Shown here: positions 1-9,751 of the stretch, piece after piece
Layout: each line of letters starts with the position of its first letter
Position numbering within the stretch: the stretch's first letter is position 1
From: Lentilactobacillus curieae
Lineage (GTDB): Bacteria > Bacillota > Bacilli > Lactobacillales > Lactobacillaceae
Direction of reading: 5' to 3'
Length of the DNA: 64,000 nucleotides
Assembly (NCBI RefSeq): GCF_000785105.2
Contig: NZ_CP018906.1
Span: 930,001 to 994,000, forward strand
Program-made: the position numbers and the translations under genes
Notes under the pieces: model-generated
The model's input: only the letters and a program-made list of their open reading frames with translations
Database searches by the model: none
Told to the model about the DNA's origin: nothing

Positions 1-2
1 TT

Positions 3-1385
3 CTAGCCCTCAGTTTTTTCCTTGTGTTCACGACGCATTTCCATTTCGATGTCTTCAAGAGACTTTCCACGAGTTTCTGGAACCACGTGTTGAACGAAGA
101 AGTATGATAATACAGCGAATACAGTAAATACGGCAAATGGACCACCGATATTATTGTGGAAGAAGGCTAGCATGCTAAGGAAGAATTGAGAAACAATAAA
201 GTTTCCAATCCAGTTAGCTGCTGAACCGATTGAAGCACCAATTCCCCGGACACTGAGTGGGAAGATTTCACCAATCATAACCCAGGCAATTGGACCCCAG
301 GAAACGGCAAATCCAAAGATGTAGATAGCGATTAGAATAACTGTTGGAATAGCAGCACTCTTCACGTCAATAGTGAAGTTAATGACTGATAAAATACCAA
401 TTGATAGAGCCATCACGATCGAACCGAACTTCAAAATCTTCTTACGGTCAAATTTATCCATGATTTTGTATGCGATAACTGTACATAAGAAGTTAACAAC
501 ACCAATAAATACTGAGATCCAGATAGCATTACTTTCTGGGAAGCTAAATGCTTTGATAAATACTTGTGGTAAGAAGTAAATCACTGAGTTGATACCAACT
601 AATTGTTGTAAGAACATCAACCCAACAGCAACGATAACTGCAGGGCGAGCAAAGGTGAATAATTCTTTAATTCCACCCTTTGGCTGGTTAGCAACCGCCT
701 GAATTTCAGATAACTCTTTTTCAGGATCATCATCAGGATTGTTTTTCCGCAAATTTTGTAACGTGTCTCTAGCATCGTCAATATCACCTTTTTCAACCAA
801 GAAACGTGGTGATTCGGGAAGCAAGATAGCACCGATGAATAAGATTACGGCAGGAATTAAGGCTGAACCTAACATCCACCGCCAGTCACGAACACCTAGT
901 AAGTTGTGGTGTAGAAAACCTAAGTTAGAAACGTAAGCCATCAAGATACCAAATGTCAGCATCAACTGGAACATGGTTCCTAGTGAACCACGATGTTCAG
1001 CATCTGCCAATTCTGCAAGGTATGCTGGAGTTAATGCTGAAGCAGAACCAACGGCAAGACCTAAGATGATTCTGGCAATAACCATTGAGGTGAATCCTCC
1101 GGCAACCATTGATAATCCAGAACCAACTAAGAACAAAATTGAAGCAACAATTAGTAACTTCTTTCGACCAAACTTATCTGAAAGTGGACCAATTGAAAGG
1201 GCACCAATTGATGATCCAATCAAAACAGATGAGGTAATAAATCCAGTTTGAGCAACACTCAAACTAAAGTTTGTTTCAATAAGTGGTGACGCACCGGAAA
1301 TGATACCTGTATCAAATCCAAATAGCAGTCCACCAAGTGCACCGAAGAAAAAGATTGCTCCGGTACTTAAATGACGCTTTTGCAT
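3..1385 (-). CDS. Sugar porter family MFS transporter
   Basis: A 460-residue, 12-helix major facilitator of the sugar porter family, probably a proton symporter for a hexose or pentose in the cytoplasmic membrane. The family signatures are visible: LLFGFDTGIISG in helix 1, DKFGRKK after helix 2 (about residue 70), PESPRFLVEKG at the end of helix 6 and PETRGKSLEDIE near the C-terminus. ATG at 1385 follows AGGGGAGG at good spacing. The stop lies at the left edge, so the gene is complete. A catabolite-responsive element about 195 bases upstream suggests CcpA control. The substrate cannot be read from sequence; XylE-, AraE- and GalP-like members share all these motifs. Confidence 0.93.
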   Translation of the reverse strand: MQKRHLSTGAIFFFGALGGLLFGFDTGIISGASPLIETNFSLSVAQTGFITSSVLIGSSIGALSIGPLSDKFGRKKLLIVASILFLVGSGLSMVAGGFTSMVIARIILGLAVGSASALTPAYLAELADAEHRGSLGTMFQLMLTFGILMAYVSNLGFLHHNLLGVRDWRWMLGSALIPAVILFIGAILLPESPRFLVEKGDIDDARDTLQNLRKNNPDDDPEKELSEIQAVANQPKGGIKELFTFARPAVIVAVGLMFLQQLVGINSVIYFLPQVFIKAFSFPESNAIWISVFIGVVNFLCTVIAYKIMDKFDRKKILKFGSIVMALSIGILSVINFTIDVKSAAIPTVILIAIYIFGFAVSWGPIAWVMIGEIFPLSVRGIGASIGSAANWIGNFIVSQFFLSMLAFFHNNIGGPFAVFTVFAVLSYFFVQHVVPETRGKSLEDIEMEMRREHKEKTEG

Positions 1386-1578
1386 AAGAAAATCCTCCCC
1401 TAAATAACTTAGTGTAAAAGATTACTTAGCTTTATAACCTTATGTTTCCATAATTTGCAGCAAAAAATTGTAAATTATTAAAAATAATGGCTGTTAGTAA
1501 TGAAACGTTTGAAACACAGGGGAAATAAATGTAAGCAACTTATTTACGGTACTTACAATAAACGACATCATTTAAAAA

Positions 1579-1592
1579 TGCAAGCGCTTGCA
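1579..1592 (-). promoter_or_regulatory. cre site (CcpA operator) upstream of the sugar porter
   Basis: TGCAAGCGCTTGCA is a perfect 14-bp palindrome matching the catabolite-responsive element consensus TGNAANCGNNNNCA. On the minus strand its end overlaps a possible -35 (TTGCAT), with TATTGT 16 bases downstream, so CcpA binding would be expected to repress the sugar porter when a preferred sugar is present. Confidence 0.7.
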
Positions 1593-1723
1593 ATAAAAAA
1601 GACTAACTTTTTGTAATTACTTAAAAATGGTGATTAATTTAACTCTAAAGGCTATTTTATTGACTATTTGGTTCTAATCTAAAATACTTTAGCTGTAGAA
1701 AATAAATTGTGGAGGCGAAGAAT

Positions 1724-2377
1724 ATGGCAATTAAAATTGGTGTTATCGGAGCAACGGGGATGGCCGGAAGTGCAATTACGGAGAACGCCATTGATCGTGG
1801 GTTTGAAGTTACGGCAATCGTTAGGCATGTGACGAAAGCACAAGATAAATTTGGTGAAAAAATCAATTATCTTGAAAAGGATGCCTTTGATTTAAGTTAT
1901 GAAGATATTCAAGAATTTGATGCTTTAATTGATGCATTTGCACCTGGTGACCAAAAGTTGGCAAATAAGCATATTGAACTGGCAGAAAAATTAGTCAGTT
2001 TAGTTAAGGGACACGATAGGCCCCGTTTGGGATTCATTCTCGGGGCTGCCAGTTTGAATATTGGTAATGGTAAACAACTATTAGACCGGTTGCTAGAAAT
2101 GCCCGATGCTGACAGTTGGATTGCTACACCAAAAGCGCAATTTGAGGAATATCACATGTTGCTCAATTCGGATGGCGTTGATTGGTTTGCAGTATCACCT
2201 AGCGGAAGCTTTGAACCAGGTGAGTTAACCGAGTATACGGTTGGTGGAAATGATTTACTAAAAAACAAGAACGGGAAGTCAATTGTTTATAGTAGGACAT
2301 TAGCAAAAGTTTTGGTTGATGAGGTTGAAGACCCACAACATCATAATGAGAGATTCACGGTGGTTAGTGAAATTTAA
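1724..2377 (+). CDS. NAD(P)H-binding Rossmann protein (atypical SDR)
   Basis: Cytosolic protein of about 217 residues starting MAIKIGVIGATGMAG. The GxxGxxG-type dinucleotide motif (GATGMAG) sits at the N-terminus, followed by the strand and helix pattern of atypical short-chain dehydrogenases of the NAD(P)H-binding/NmrA-like group. Substrate unknown; such proteins are often annotated as epimerases or quinone reductases. The longest ORF starts at a GTG (1709) inside the SD; I chose ATG 1724, which follows GGAGG by 8 bases. Monocistronic, closed by a strong hairpin shared with the convergent trp operon. Confidence 0.85.
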   Translation: MAIKIGVIGATGMAGSAITENAIDRGFEVTAIVRHVTKAQDKFGEKINYLEKDAFDLSYEDIQEFDALIDAFAPGDQKLANKHIELAEKLVSLVKGHDRPRLGFILGAASLNIGNGKQLLDRLLEMPDADSWIATPKAQFEEYHMLLNSDGVDWFAVSPSGSFEPGELTEYTVGGNDLLKNKNGKSIVYSRTLAKVLVDEVEDPQHHNERFTVVSEI

Positions 2378-2392
2378 TTTTTAATTTATAGA

Positions 2393-2443
2393 AAAAGGAA
2401 GCTAAGCTAATTTTCATGAATGAAAATTGTTTAGCTTCCTTTT
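2393..2443. terminator. Bidirectional terminator between the Rossmann gene and trpA
   Basis: Arms AAAAGGAAGCTAA and TTAGCTTCCTTTT pair perfectly over 13 bp, and an inner AATTTTCAT/ATGAAAATT stem continues the hairpin. A and T tracts on both sides let it serve both convergent units. Confidence 0.9.
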
Positions 2444-2455
2444 CATATGTGGTGA

Positions 2456-3256
2456 TTAGACAGCTTTAGCAGCTTTTGTTCCCTCTTGATTAATCGATTC
2501 AGAAACGGAAACTGCAAACCGATTCACTTGTTCGGGAGCTGAAATTCCATGTTTATCAATAATATCCACAATCGCACTGCCTATAATTACGCCATCTGCA
2601 ATTTCTGCCATCTGAGCGGCCTGTTCAGGGGTGTGAACACCAAACCCGATTGCTGTGGGAACGTTGGTGTACTTCCTAATTTCAGCAACCAGTTCTTGAA
2701 TTCCTGAGTAGAAACTGTCCCGTTGACCAGTGATTCCCATGGATGAAACTACGTAGATAAAACCAGTAGCAGCTTCTGCAATTTTTTTGATTCGGTTTCC
2801 CGAAGTAGGGGTTACTAAAGGAATAATGTCAATTCCATACTGGTTAGCTGTTGGTACAATTTCATCTCGACTTTCGAGTGGTAAGTCGGGGATAACTAAA
2901 CCAGAGACGTTAAGTTCTGAGCAGCGTTTCAAAAAACGGTTAAATCCATATTTGAATGGAATATTCAAGTAGGTTAGAAATACGATTGGAACATCAGTTA
3001 GCTTACGAACGGCCTCAACAATTTCAAAAACCTTATCAGTTGTAATGCCGGCCTTGAAGGCTCTTAAATCTGCGGCTTGAATCACTGGACCATCGGCGAC
3101 GGGGTCGGAAAATGGGATTCCTAATTCAACAATGTCTGCACCACCATTAGCGAGGCTGACTACGTTTTTAACCGTGGTATCAAAATCGGGATCGTCGGCA
3201 ACGACAAACGGAATGAATGCCTTCTTATTTTTAAAGATATCTGATAAATTACTCAT
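2456..3256 (-). CDS. trpA: Tryptophan synthase alpha chain
   Basis: TrpA cleaves indole-3-glycerol phosphate to indole and glyceraldehyde 3-phosphate and passes indole through the tunnel to TrpB. The 266 residues form the expected TIM barrel. The signature [15 protein letters not shown] (residues 43-57) contains the catalytic pair, Glu44 and Asp55 by alignment to the known Glu49/Asp60. Last gene of trpDCFBA: its start overlaps the end of trpB by 8 bases and is preceded by a GGGGG-type SD, so translation is probably coupled. Confidence 0.97.
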   Translation of the reverse strand: MSNLSDIFKNKKAFIPFVVADDPDFDTTVKNVVSLANGGADIVELGIPFSDPVADGPVIQAADLRAFKAGITTDKVFEIVEAVRKLTDVPIVFLTYLNIPFKYGFNRFLKRCSELNVSGLVIPDLPLESRDEIVPTANQYGIDIIPLVTPTSGNRIKKIAEAATGFIYVVSSMGITGQRDSFYSGIQELVAEIRKYTNVPTAIGFGVHTPEQAAQMAEIADGVIIGSAIVDIIDKHGISAPEQVNRFAVSVSESINQEGTKAAKAV

Positions 3257-4454
3257 CTACATCTACCCCCTTGTATTTAGCGATGCTAGCCACATCTTTA
3301 TCTCCACGACCCGATAGAGTGCAGACGATAATTTGGTCCTTTCCCATTTTAGGAGCTAATTTTTTTACATAAGCAACAGCGTGGCAACTTTCAATTGCGG
3401 CAACAATTCCTTCGGTTCTGGCAATGTACTCGAATGCTTCAACTGCTTCATCATCAGTAATGCCAACATAATCAGCACGACCTTCATCCGCTAAAGCTGC
3501 ATGTTCAGGGCCAACTCCAGGGTAGTCAAGACCAGCTGAGATTGAGTAAACTTGGTCAATCTGACCGTCTTGATTTTGAAGGAACATTGATTTCATCCCG
3601 TGGAAGATTCCCACGGAGCCTTTTTCAATTGTTGCTGCAGTTTGGGAAGTGTTTACACCCTTACCAGCAGCTTCCACACCAATCAACTGAACTTCAGGAT
3701 TTTTGATGTAATCTGCAAAACTTCCAATTGCGTTGCTACCACCACCAACACAGGCAACAACTGCATCTGGTAGCCGGTTTTCTTTAGCTTGTAGTTGAGC
3801 TTTAGACTCCTTGCTAATTACGCTTTGGAAGTATTTGACCATTTCGGGGTATGGGTGAGGGCCAACGGCAGATCCCATCACGTAGAAGGTGTCCTCACAC
3901 CGAGATGCCCATTCCTGTAAAGTGGCGTTAACAGCGTCTTTTAGAACCATCGATCCTGTAGTTACCGGGTGGACTTTTGCGCCAAGAAGTTCCATTCGAT
4001 AGACGTTAAGTTTTTGCCGATCAGTGTCCATTTTGCCCATGAATATTTCACATTCCATGCCTAGTAAAGTGGCGATGGTTGCTGTTGCCACTCCGTGTTG
4101 ACCGGCTCCAGTTTCAGCAATCAATCGTTTTTTGCCCATGTGTTTTGCCATTAAGGCTTGGCCGATTACGTTGTTGATTTTGTGGGCACCTGTGTGGTTT
4201 AAATCTTCGCGCTTCAGATAAATTTTGGCTCCACCAAGGTCTTCGGTCATGTTCTTTGCGTAGTAGAGCAATGATGGCCGGTTTGCGTAGTTTACGAGCA
4301 AGTCATGAAGTTCGGCTTGAAATTCATCGTCGGTCTTGATCTTTTCAAATTCTGCGTTTACTTTTTCAAGTTCTGACATTAATGTTTCCGGAATGTATTG
4401 GCCACCAAGGCCGTTCCCATAAATACCGGGTTTAGTTTGTTTGAGTTCTTGCAT
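3249..4454 (-). CDS. trpB: Tryptophan synthase beta chain
   Basis: PLP enzyme that condenses indole with serine to give tryptophan, acting as an alpha2-beta2 complex with TrpA. The PLP lysine is in HTGAHKINN (about residue 87), and the phosphate-binding loop GGGSNAIG is present. The longest ORF begins at a GTG (4463) that overlaps the SD AGAGGAG; ATG 4454 is correctly spaced, giving 401 residues starting [10 protein letters not shown]. The start overlaps trpF by 23 bases. Confidence 0.97.
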   Translation of the reverse strand: MQELKQTKPGIYGNGLGGQYIPETLMSELEKVNAEFEKIKTDDEFQAELHDLLVNYANRPSLLYYAKNMTEDLGGAKIYLKREDLNHTGAHKINNVIGQALMAKHMGKKRLIAETGAGQHGVATATIATLLGMECEIFMGKMDTDRQKLNVYRMELLGAKVHPVTTGSMVLKDAVNATLQEWASRCEDTFYVMGSAVGPHPYPEMVKYFQSVISKESKAQLQAKENRLPDAVVACVGGGSNAIGSFADYIKNPEVQLIGVEAAGKGVNTSQTAATIEKGSVGIFHGMKSMFLQNQDGQIDQVYSISAGLDYPGVGPEHAALADEGRADYVGITDDEAVEAFEYIARTEGIVAAIESCHAVAYVKKLAPKMGKDQIIVCTLSGRGDKDVASIAKYKGVDVDE

Positions 4455-5034
4455 ATGAATCACTCCTCTTTACTTGTTTGATAAATTCGTTAATTTTTTC
4501 TGGATCTTTTTTGCCATCGGTTTCGACTCCGGACGAAACGTCTACCGCAAATGGATGAATCTTATTTATTGCTTGGCTAACGTTAATTGGCGTTAATCCG
4601 CCAGCTAAGAAAACGGTGTGATCAACGTTTAGGTTGTCCAAGTTTAGCAGATTGCCACTACCGTAACCGGAATCAATCATTGAAAAGTTTGCGTTTAGGT
4701 TTGCGTTTATTGGTTCGTTAACAAAGACACGGATTGTTACTATTCCAGCCGTTCTAAGCTGACCAATCATTTCTTGGTTACCGTATCCATGCAACTGGGC
4801 TACAGAAATAATTCCTGCGTTAAATAGATCAATGATTTCTGATGCGGGGGTGTCTATAAAGACCCCAACCGCTTGAATTTTGTTATCAAGAATCCTTTTT
4901 AGCTTAGCTGCTTTTTGTTTATCAAGTTGATGGCGCCCGCGAGCAAAGACGAAGCCTGCGTAATCAGGTTGGGCAGAGTTGACTGCATTCACATCAGCGG
5001 CCGTCATCAGACCACAAATCTTTACTTTAGTCAT
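4432..5034 (-). CDS. trpF: Phosphoribosylanthranilate isomerase
   Basis: TrpF catalyses the Amadori rearrangement of phosphoribosylanthranilate to CdRP. The TIM barrel of 200 residues begins MTKVKICGL, carrying the catalytic Cys (residue 7), and ends with the DVSSGVE motif containing the catalytic Asp and the phosphate-binding region. Its ATG overlaps the trpC stop by one base (TAATG), and an AAGGTGG SD lies inside trpC. It is a separate gene here, not fused to trpC. Confidence 0.96.
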   Translation of the reverse strand: MTKVKICGLMTAADVNAVNSAQPDYAGFVFARGRHQLDKQKAAKLKRILDNKIQAVGVFIDTPASEIIDLFNAGIISVAQLHGYGNQEMIGQLRTAGIVTIRVFVNEPINANLNANFSMIDSGYGSGNLLNLDNLNVDHTVFLAGGLTPINVSQAINKIHPFAVDVSSGVETDGKKDPEKINEFIKQVKRSDSYARTQTN

Positions 5035-5810
5035 TATTCCACCTTCTTGAACTGTCGAATCAATTGTTCCTTGTTGGTTGACCGCATCAAGGTCTCGCCA
5101 ACTAAAATTGCGTTAAATCCTGCATCTCGTAACTCGTCGACATCCTTTTGTGTCTTTATGCCACTTTCAGAAATGGTCAGGATGTTATTTGGAATTAGTT
5201 TCTTTAAGTGGATGCTATTTTTAAAATTAACCGTGAAGTTTTTCAGGTTGCGATTATTGATACCAATGATTTTGGCACCGGATTTGATTGCTCTGTGCAC
5301 TTCGCTTTCATCGTGAGCTTCCACGATGGCATCCATTCCGAGTGATTCAGCAAGGTTACGATATTGCTCAAGTTGCTGGTCACTTAGGATTGCTACGATT
5401 AGTAAAATCACACTTGCTCCATTTGCTTTAGCCTCGTAAATCATGTATTCGTTAATTGTAAAATCTTTACGGAGGACGGGCGTAGGCACATGTTCGGAAA
5501 CCTCCCTAAGGTAGGTTAACTTACCGTGAAAGTAGTGTGGTTCTGTGAGTACGGAAATTGCATCAACCTTTGCGTTACGGTACTCACGAGCAATTTGTAG
5601 GTAGGGGAAGTCTTCTACGATGATCCCTTTTGAAGGTGATGCCTGTTTGATTTCAGCGATAACGTGAAGCCCAGGATTTTCGAGAGTGGTTTTAAAACCA
5701 CTTATCGTTTTTAAATTTTTGGCGGTAGTTTGTAGTTCTTTAAGCGGAATCCGACTTTCATGATCTTTAATCCTTTTATTGGTTGCATCCACAAGGTCGT
5801 CTAAAATCAT
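5034..5810 (-). CDS. trpC: Indole-3-glycerol phosphate synthase
   Basis: TrpC closes the indole ring of CdRP with loss of CO2 and water. The protein has 258 residues with the IGPS landmarks: [12 protein letters not shown] (about residues 50-62, holding catalytic Glu and Lys), VLRKDF (about 112) and GINNRNL. The start overlaps the trpD stop in an ATGA arrangement, and the SD AAAGGATG lies inside trpD, indicating translational coupling in trpDCFBA. Confidence 0.97.
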   Translation of the reverse strand: MILDDLVDATNKRIKDHESRIPLKELQTTAKNLKTISGFKTTLENPGLHVIAEIKQASPSKGIIVEDFPYLQIAREYRNAKVDAISVLTEPHYFHGKLTYLREVSEHVPTPVLRKDFTINEYMIYEAKANGASVILLIVAILSDQQLEQYRNLAESLGMDAIVEAHDESEVHRAIKSGAKIIGINNRNLKNFTVNFKNSIHLKKLIPNNILTISESGIKTQKDVDELRDAGFNAILVGETLMRSTNKEQLIRQFKKVE

Positions 5811-6826
5811 GCGACCACATCCTTTTTGGAAAGGTGAATTAATTCATTTAATTTAGTAATTGCCTTACCACTGTCGATGGTTTCTGTGGCGATTTTGATT
5901 CCGTTTGCGATTGAGATTTCAGGATTAGCAGTATGGATTGCCATCCCAGCATTCATGATTACGGTTTCGCGTTTAGGCCCCTTTACACCAGAGAGAATGT
6001 CTCTGGTAATTTGGGCATTTTCTGCGGGGGTTCCGCCAACTAAATCGTCCTGATCCGCTAATGGTAAACCGAAGTCTTCCGGAGTTACGGTGTATTCGGC
6101 AAGTTTGTCACCTGTAACTTCTACTACATAGGTCTTACCAGTTGTAGTAACCTCGTCGAGACCATCAGCACCGTGGACTACCAATGCATGCTTAACACCG
6201 AGTCTTGCCAAAACCTTAGCAAGTGGTTTCATCAGGTTCTTGTCATAAACACCCAGGAGTTGAGTAGTGGGCTTGGCAGGATTAGCAAGTGGTCCAAGGA
6301 TATTGAAAATGGTGCGGATTCCCAACGCTTTTCTAACAGGAGCCACATACTTCATGGATTTGTGATATTCCTGGGCAAATAGGAAACATAGGTTTGCGGT
6401 TTGTAAACTGGTGAATGACTCTGAAGGAGTTTGGTTAATGTTCAATCCTAATGCTTCTAGCACATCGGCGGCACCGCTCTTTGATGAGGCAGCTCGATTT
6501 CCGTGCTTAGCAACTTTGACTCCTGCAGCTGCAAGGACGATTGCACTTGTCGTTGAGATGTTGAACGTATTGGCATGGTCGCCACCAGTACCAACAATTT
6601 CTAACACGTTGTCTACTTTAGGGAAGGCTAGTGCGTGTGATCTCATTGATTCTGCGGCACCGGCAATTTCATCAATAGTTTCATGTTTAGATGCTAGCGC
6701 TGTGAGTAGGCTGGCAGTTTCGATTTCACTAGTTTGGCCATTCATAATTTCATCTAGAACAGCTTGGCTTTCTTTAAATGTTAGGTCGTTGTGGTTAGTA
6801 ACTTTTTCAATGGCTTCTTTAATCAT
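5807..6826 (-). CDS. trpD: Anthranilate phosphoribosyltransferase
   Basis: TrpD transfers phosphoribose from PRPP to anthranilate. The PRPP-binding GTGGD loop (about residue 81) and the [19 protein letters not shown] segment are intact. ATG 6826 (MIKEAIEKV, 339 residues) follows TAGGAGG at ideal spacing; the 18 codons upstream in the longer ORF have no SD. It is the first gene of the operon and is directly preceded by a Trp T-box. No trpE or trpG lies next to it, so anthranilate must be made from a distant locus or acquired from outside. Confidence 0.96.
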   Translation of the reverse strand: MIKEAIEKVTNHNDLTFKESQAVLDEIMNGQTSEIETASLLTALASKHETIDEIAGAAESMRSHALAFPKVDNVLEIVGTGGDHANTFNISTTSAIVLAAAGVKVAKHGNRAASSKSGAADVLEALGLNINQTPSESFTSLQTANLCFLFAQEYHKSMKYVAPVRKALGIRTIFNILGPLANPAKPTTQLLGVYDKNLMKPLAKVLARLGVKHALVVHGADGLDEVTTTGKTYVVEVTGDKLAEYTVTPEDFGLPLADQDDLVGGTPAENAQITRDILSGVKGPKRETVIMNAGMAIHTANPEISIANGIKIATETIDSGKAITKLNELIHLSKKDVVA

Positions 6827-6928
6827 AATAATTCCTCCTAATGTGAGTGAGTAACGAACTATAAATGATTGGCCTGCCATCGTTTTCCAGGATTTTGTTT
6901 CATGTGAATGACCTCCGCTTTTTGAGAA

Positions 6929-7235
6929 TAAAAAAATCCGCCCATAACAAACTTTGTTGTTAAGGACGGAATTTCCGCGGTGCCACCTTAATTTGATTAC
7001 TTGGAGTTACACAAATAAACTTGCCAAATAATCACCCTTAGCGAGAGACTATCATCTCCCCGACAACTGACGTATGTCTGTACGTTTTCCCATACTCGTA
7101 ATACTTTCAGAGAAACCCTCAGTGGTCCATTTAATCATCTGCATTCGGCTGCATTCTCAGCGACGGCAACTCTCTTTACGTGCACAATGATCTTGATCTC
7201 CACATCAACGGTTTATATGGACGAATTAATTGTTG
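6929..7235 (-). ncRNA. T-box leader (tRNA-Trp sensing) of trpDCFBA
   Basis: Read on the minus strand. The T-box AAGGTGGCACCGCGGAA lies at 6973-6989, and the terminator follows (TCCGTCC...GGGCGGA then seven T, 6929-6970). The base of Stem I is the AGAGA/TCTCT pair. On its 3' side the specifier is a UGG codon (plus-strand CCA at 7127-7129) followed by A, as expected for tRNA-Trp. Uncharged tRNA-Trp would stabilise the antiterminator and switch the operon on. Confidence 0.92.
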
Positions 7236-7241
7236 CTGATA

Positions 7242-7270
7242 ATATTAAAAGCTGATTAAAGAAATGTCAA
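7242..7270 (-). promoter_or_regulatory. Promoter of the trp operon
   Basis: On the minus strand TTGACA (7265-7270) and TAATAT (7242-7247) are separated by exactly 17 bases, placing the transcript start near 7235, just upstream of T-box Stem I. Confidence 0.8.
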
Positions 7271-7359
7271 CTTTTTTCTTTAATTTTAATCTAAAGACTG
7301 TTGGTAATCGCCATCCTTTGCTGTTATACCAGCATTTGTTGGCAAATAAAACTTTTTCG

Positions 7360-7411
7360 TTGACATTAGTTAGGCACCTAAGTATACTTAAAATCAAGTT
7401 AGGCACCTAAC
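7360..7411 (+). promoter_or_regulatory. Promoter with two MarR-type operators
   Basis: TTGACA (7360-7365), 17-bp spacer, TATACT (7383-7388) is a near-consensus promoter. Two copies of TTAGGCACCTAA, an inverted repeat TTAGG-CA-CCTAA, lie at 7370-7381 (inside the spacer) and 7399-7410 (just after the -10). Their centres are 29 bp apart, about three helical turns. This layout predicts autorepression of the adjacent MarR-family gene. Confidence 0.8.
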
Positions 7412-7440
7412 TATTTTTAACACAGAAAGAGGGACTTACC

Positions 7441-8094
7441 ATGGAACTAAATTCTATGGACCTAATTAAAAAACTACAGTTTATCGGGCGAGCTAGTGTG
7501 AGCTTTGCAACTAAAAACAAGAAACGTTTCTCAGGACGCCAGAGAATTATTAACATTTTGGGTAAGGAAAATGGCATGATGCAGAGCCAATTGGCTGAAA
7601 TATTGGATGTTCGACCAAGTTCCCTAGCAGAAATGATTAAGAAAATGGAAGCGGATGGGGATGTGAAACGTGAAGCCGACGAAAGTGACGGGCGGATTAA
7701 GCGAGTTTACCTAACTGATGCAGGTAAAGAAAAAATAGTTGAAAGTAGTGATTCGGATGATGAATTTAGCAATCGGTTTTTTGCTGGGCTTTCTAATCAA
7801 GAAAAGTCTAGTCTAGGTGAATACTTAGATAAGATTGCTGCTGGTTGGTCAGACGATTTCAAAGAAAAATCAGCTAAGTTCACAGATCCGACTGAAAGGT
7901 TTGAAGAGATTCAAAGACTGAGAAGTGAAATGTTCGACCGTGATTGGCGGGATATGTCCAGAGAAGAACGCAATGAGTTGAAGCAAGAATTCAGAAAACG
8001 CGCAAAAGAAATGCACTTTGGTCCCTTTGGACATCCAGGGTTCCATCATCATGGGTTTGATTACAATGATCGCGATAAGAAGGATTGGGACTAA
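7441..8094 (+). CDS. MarR-family regulator with acidic, His-containing tail
   Basis: 217 residues. The first 100 form a winged helix-turn-helix of the MarR family: GMMQSQLAEILDVRPSSLAE is the recognition region and DGRIKRVYLTDAGK the wing and following helix. The C-terminal half is long, charged and helical, ending with a His/Gly/Phe-rich stretch (HFGPFGHPGFHHHG) and an acidic tail, unusual for MarR proteins and possibly metal- or ligand-binding. Its own promoter carries two operators. It is followed directly by a terminator, so no target gene is cotranscribed; the target is unknown. Confidence 0.85.
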   Translation: MELNSMDLIKKLQFIGRASVSFATKNKKRFSGRQRIINILGKENGMMQSQLAEILDVRPSSLAEMIKKMEADGDVKREADESDGRIKRVYLTDAGKEKIVESSDSDDEFSNRFFAGLSNQEKSSLGEYLDKIAAGWSDDFKEKSAKFTDPTERFEEIQRLRSEMFDRDWRDMSREERNELKQEFRKRAKEMHFGPFGHPGFHHHGFDYNDRDKKDWD

Positions 8095-8158
8095 GTAAAA
8101 GTTGGTCGGGAAGACTGAATAAAAATGATTGTGAGTTAGTGTATAACTAGCTACACTT

Positions 8159-8206
8159 AAAAAAGGCGTGATAATTTCAATTTTGAAATTAATCACGCCT
8201 TTTTTA
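8159..8206. terminator. Bidirectional terminator after the MarR gene
   Basis: AAAAGGCGTGAT pairs with ATCACGCCTTTT, with an inner AATTTCAA/TTGAAATT stem. T tracts on both strands let it also serve the convergent dipeptidase gene. Confidence 0.88.
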
Positions 8207-8268
8207 TCTAGGTATTTGCCACGTGAAGCAACTAGTGACGACTGGATTAAAGATTTCTGTAGAACTCC

Positions 8269-9681
8269 CTAATACAAGTCATGACTAAAAGCACCCTTAA
8301 CCTCACCAGCCGCCTTGGTAACTAGCTTGGTGAGCAACTCATTAGTAGCATTTTCAATGTGATCAGCTGTTGCTTGGTTTTCATTTGTAAGTTCTTGTGT
8401 AACCATGCTTGAGTCAGTCATGGAGCTACTAGAAATTGTTTCTACTCGATGATGTCCATATCCTAGCGTTTTTTCTTGGTAATCTTCAATGTCAGCGATT
8501 AGTGACTGATAATGATCAGCAGCGATCACCGAGATAATTCGATTAGTCCAGTAAGCACTACTAGTTGATGCAGTGGTTGTCGTGTCCCTGAAATAGGCAG
8601 GTGTGTTGTTGACGTTCGTGAAAAATGGAACCAACGTGTTGAATGGGTTAGTGGCAAGGGCTAACCATTGAATGGCTGCGATACTATCTGGGACATTGGG
8701 TCTGATTTGGATAATAGAAAGTTCTTGGTTTCTGTTAATTCCGATTGGCCTGAACTTGGTTGGCTCCATTGCGTCCTTACCAAATGGGTCATATTGGGTG
8801 TCTTGATAGTGTGACCCCAAAATGTATTTAATGTCTTCAATTGTGATTTTTCTGGGGGCGTGGCAGATAAAATCTAAGTCATCACTCATTGGTCCTTTAC
8901 CTTCAACTAGCTCAGGGTTTAAATAACGTTGAGCAAACCATGCTCTTGGAGTGTTGTAGTGATGATCTAGTTGTGAATGAGACCCGAAGATTTCGCGAAA
9001 ATTAAATCCGGTTCCTAGGTTTAAATTATGATTCTCCGCAAACTTCTTTAGGTCAGCTGAGTACATAAAGTTATCTTTATCAGCAAAATCTACTTCTTGA
9101 ATTCCGGTCTGGTTTGGGGCGATTACAAATGCATCGTCGGGCACTCGTTGGGCAACCCAGTGATGACCGCCGGCAGTTTCCATATACCAGACTTCATCTT
9201 TATCTGAAAAGATAATCCCGTTTGATTCATAAGTACCATGATTTTCCAGGATTTCACCAACCCGGAGAACACCCTCTCTTGCGGAGCTTATGTAAGGCAG
9301 TGTTACGGTTAGCAAATCCTCTTCACCAACGCCGTCAGCAACTAAGGGATCAGCACCGAGAACTCGGGGGTTTGTGGTAATGGTTTCCGTTGCGCTCATC
9401 GCAATGTTTTTGCTGTTTACGCCAGCTTCGCCCCAAACGCCGTCATCTGCAGCATCTGGAGTTGAAGTGTAGCGTAATGGGTTGTCAGGAAGGGTGATTT
9501 TAAAGCCACTTTCCTTGGCTACATAGTCACGAGGTTGATCATCCGGTTGGACAACTTCGAAGCGCTTGGGATTAACCGAGCCACCAGCATCCTCGTTACG
9601 GGCAATAATGGTTGAACCGTCAAAACTGGCTGCTTTACCAACCAGTACAGTGGTACATGAACTGTGTTTTGTAAAAGACAT
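8269..9681 (-). CDS. pepD: C69-family dipeptidase (PepD type)
   Basis: Ntn-hydrolase dipeptidase of family C69 that cleaves dipeptides in the cytosol during peptide nutrition. The start MSFTKHSSCTTVLVGKAAS carries the conserved Cys9, the nucleophile exposed after N-terminal processing in this family, followed by DGSTIIARNEDAGG. Length 470 residues is normal. ATG 9681 follows GGGAGG by 8 bases; the longer ORF start has no SD. The SD can pair with an upstream CCTCCC. Last gene of a unit with two small membrane-protein genes. Confidence 0.93.
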   Translation of the reverse strand: MSFTKHSSCTTVLVGKAASFDGSTIIARNEDAGGSVNPKRFEVVQPDDQPRDYVAKESGFKITLPDNPLRYTSTPDAADDGVWGEAGVNSKNIAMSATETITTNPRVLGADPLVADGVGEEDLLTVTLPYISSAREGVLRVGEILENHGTYESNGIIFSDKDEVWYMETAGGHHWVAQRVPDDAFVIAPNQTGIQEVDFADKDNFMYSADLKKFAENHNLNLGTGFNFREIFGSHSQLDHHYNTPRAWFAQRYLNPELVEGKGPMSDDLDFICHAPRKITIEDIKYILGSHYQDTQYDPFGKDAMEPTKFRPIGINRNQELSIIQIRPNVPDSIAAIQWLALATNPFNTLVPFFTNVNNTPAYFRDTTTTASTSSAYWTNRIISVIAADHYQSLIADIEDYQEKTLGYGHHRVETISSSSMTDSSMVTQELTNENQATADHIENATNELLTKLVTKAAGEVKGAFSHDLY

Positions 9682-9688
9682 AAGAAAA

Positions 9689-9729
9689 CCTCCCAGAAGT
9701 GTTGTTAAGCTGATTGTACACCCGGGAGG
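9689..9729 (-). promoter_or_regulatory. Possible SD-sequestering hairpin before pepD
   Basis: On the minus strand CCTCCC (complement of 9724-9729) can pair with the pepD SD GGGAGG (within 9689-9696) across a loop of about 29 bases. If formed it would hide the ribosome binding site. Hand-drawn, no covariation evidence. Confidence 0.35.
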
Positions 9730-9751
9730 AATTATAAAATTTATATTTTTA

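Noticed and set aside
1501-1514. Second cre near TGAAACGTTTGAAA
   Set aside because: The CG core is one base out of register with the consensus; a LacI-family operator is possible but unsupported.
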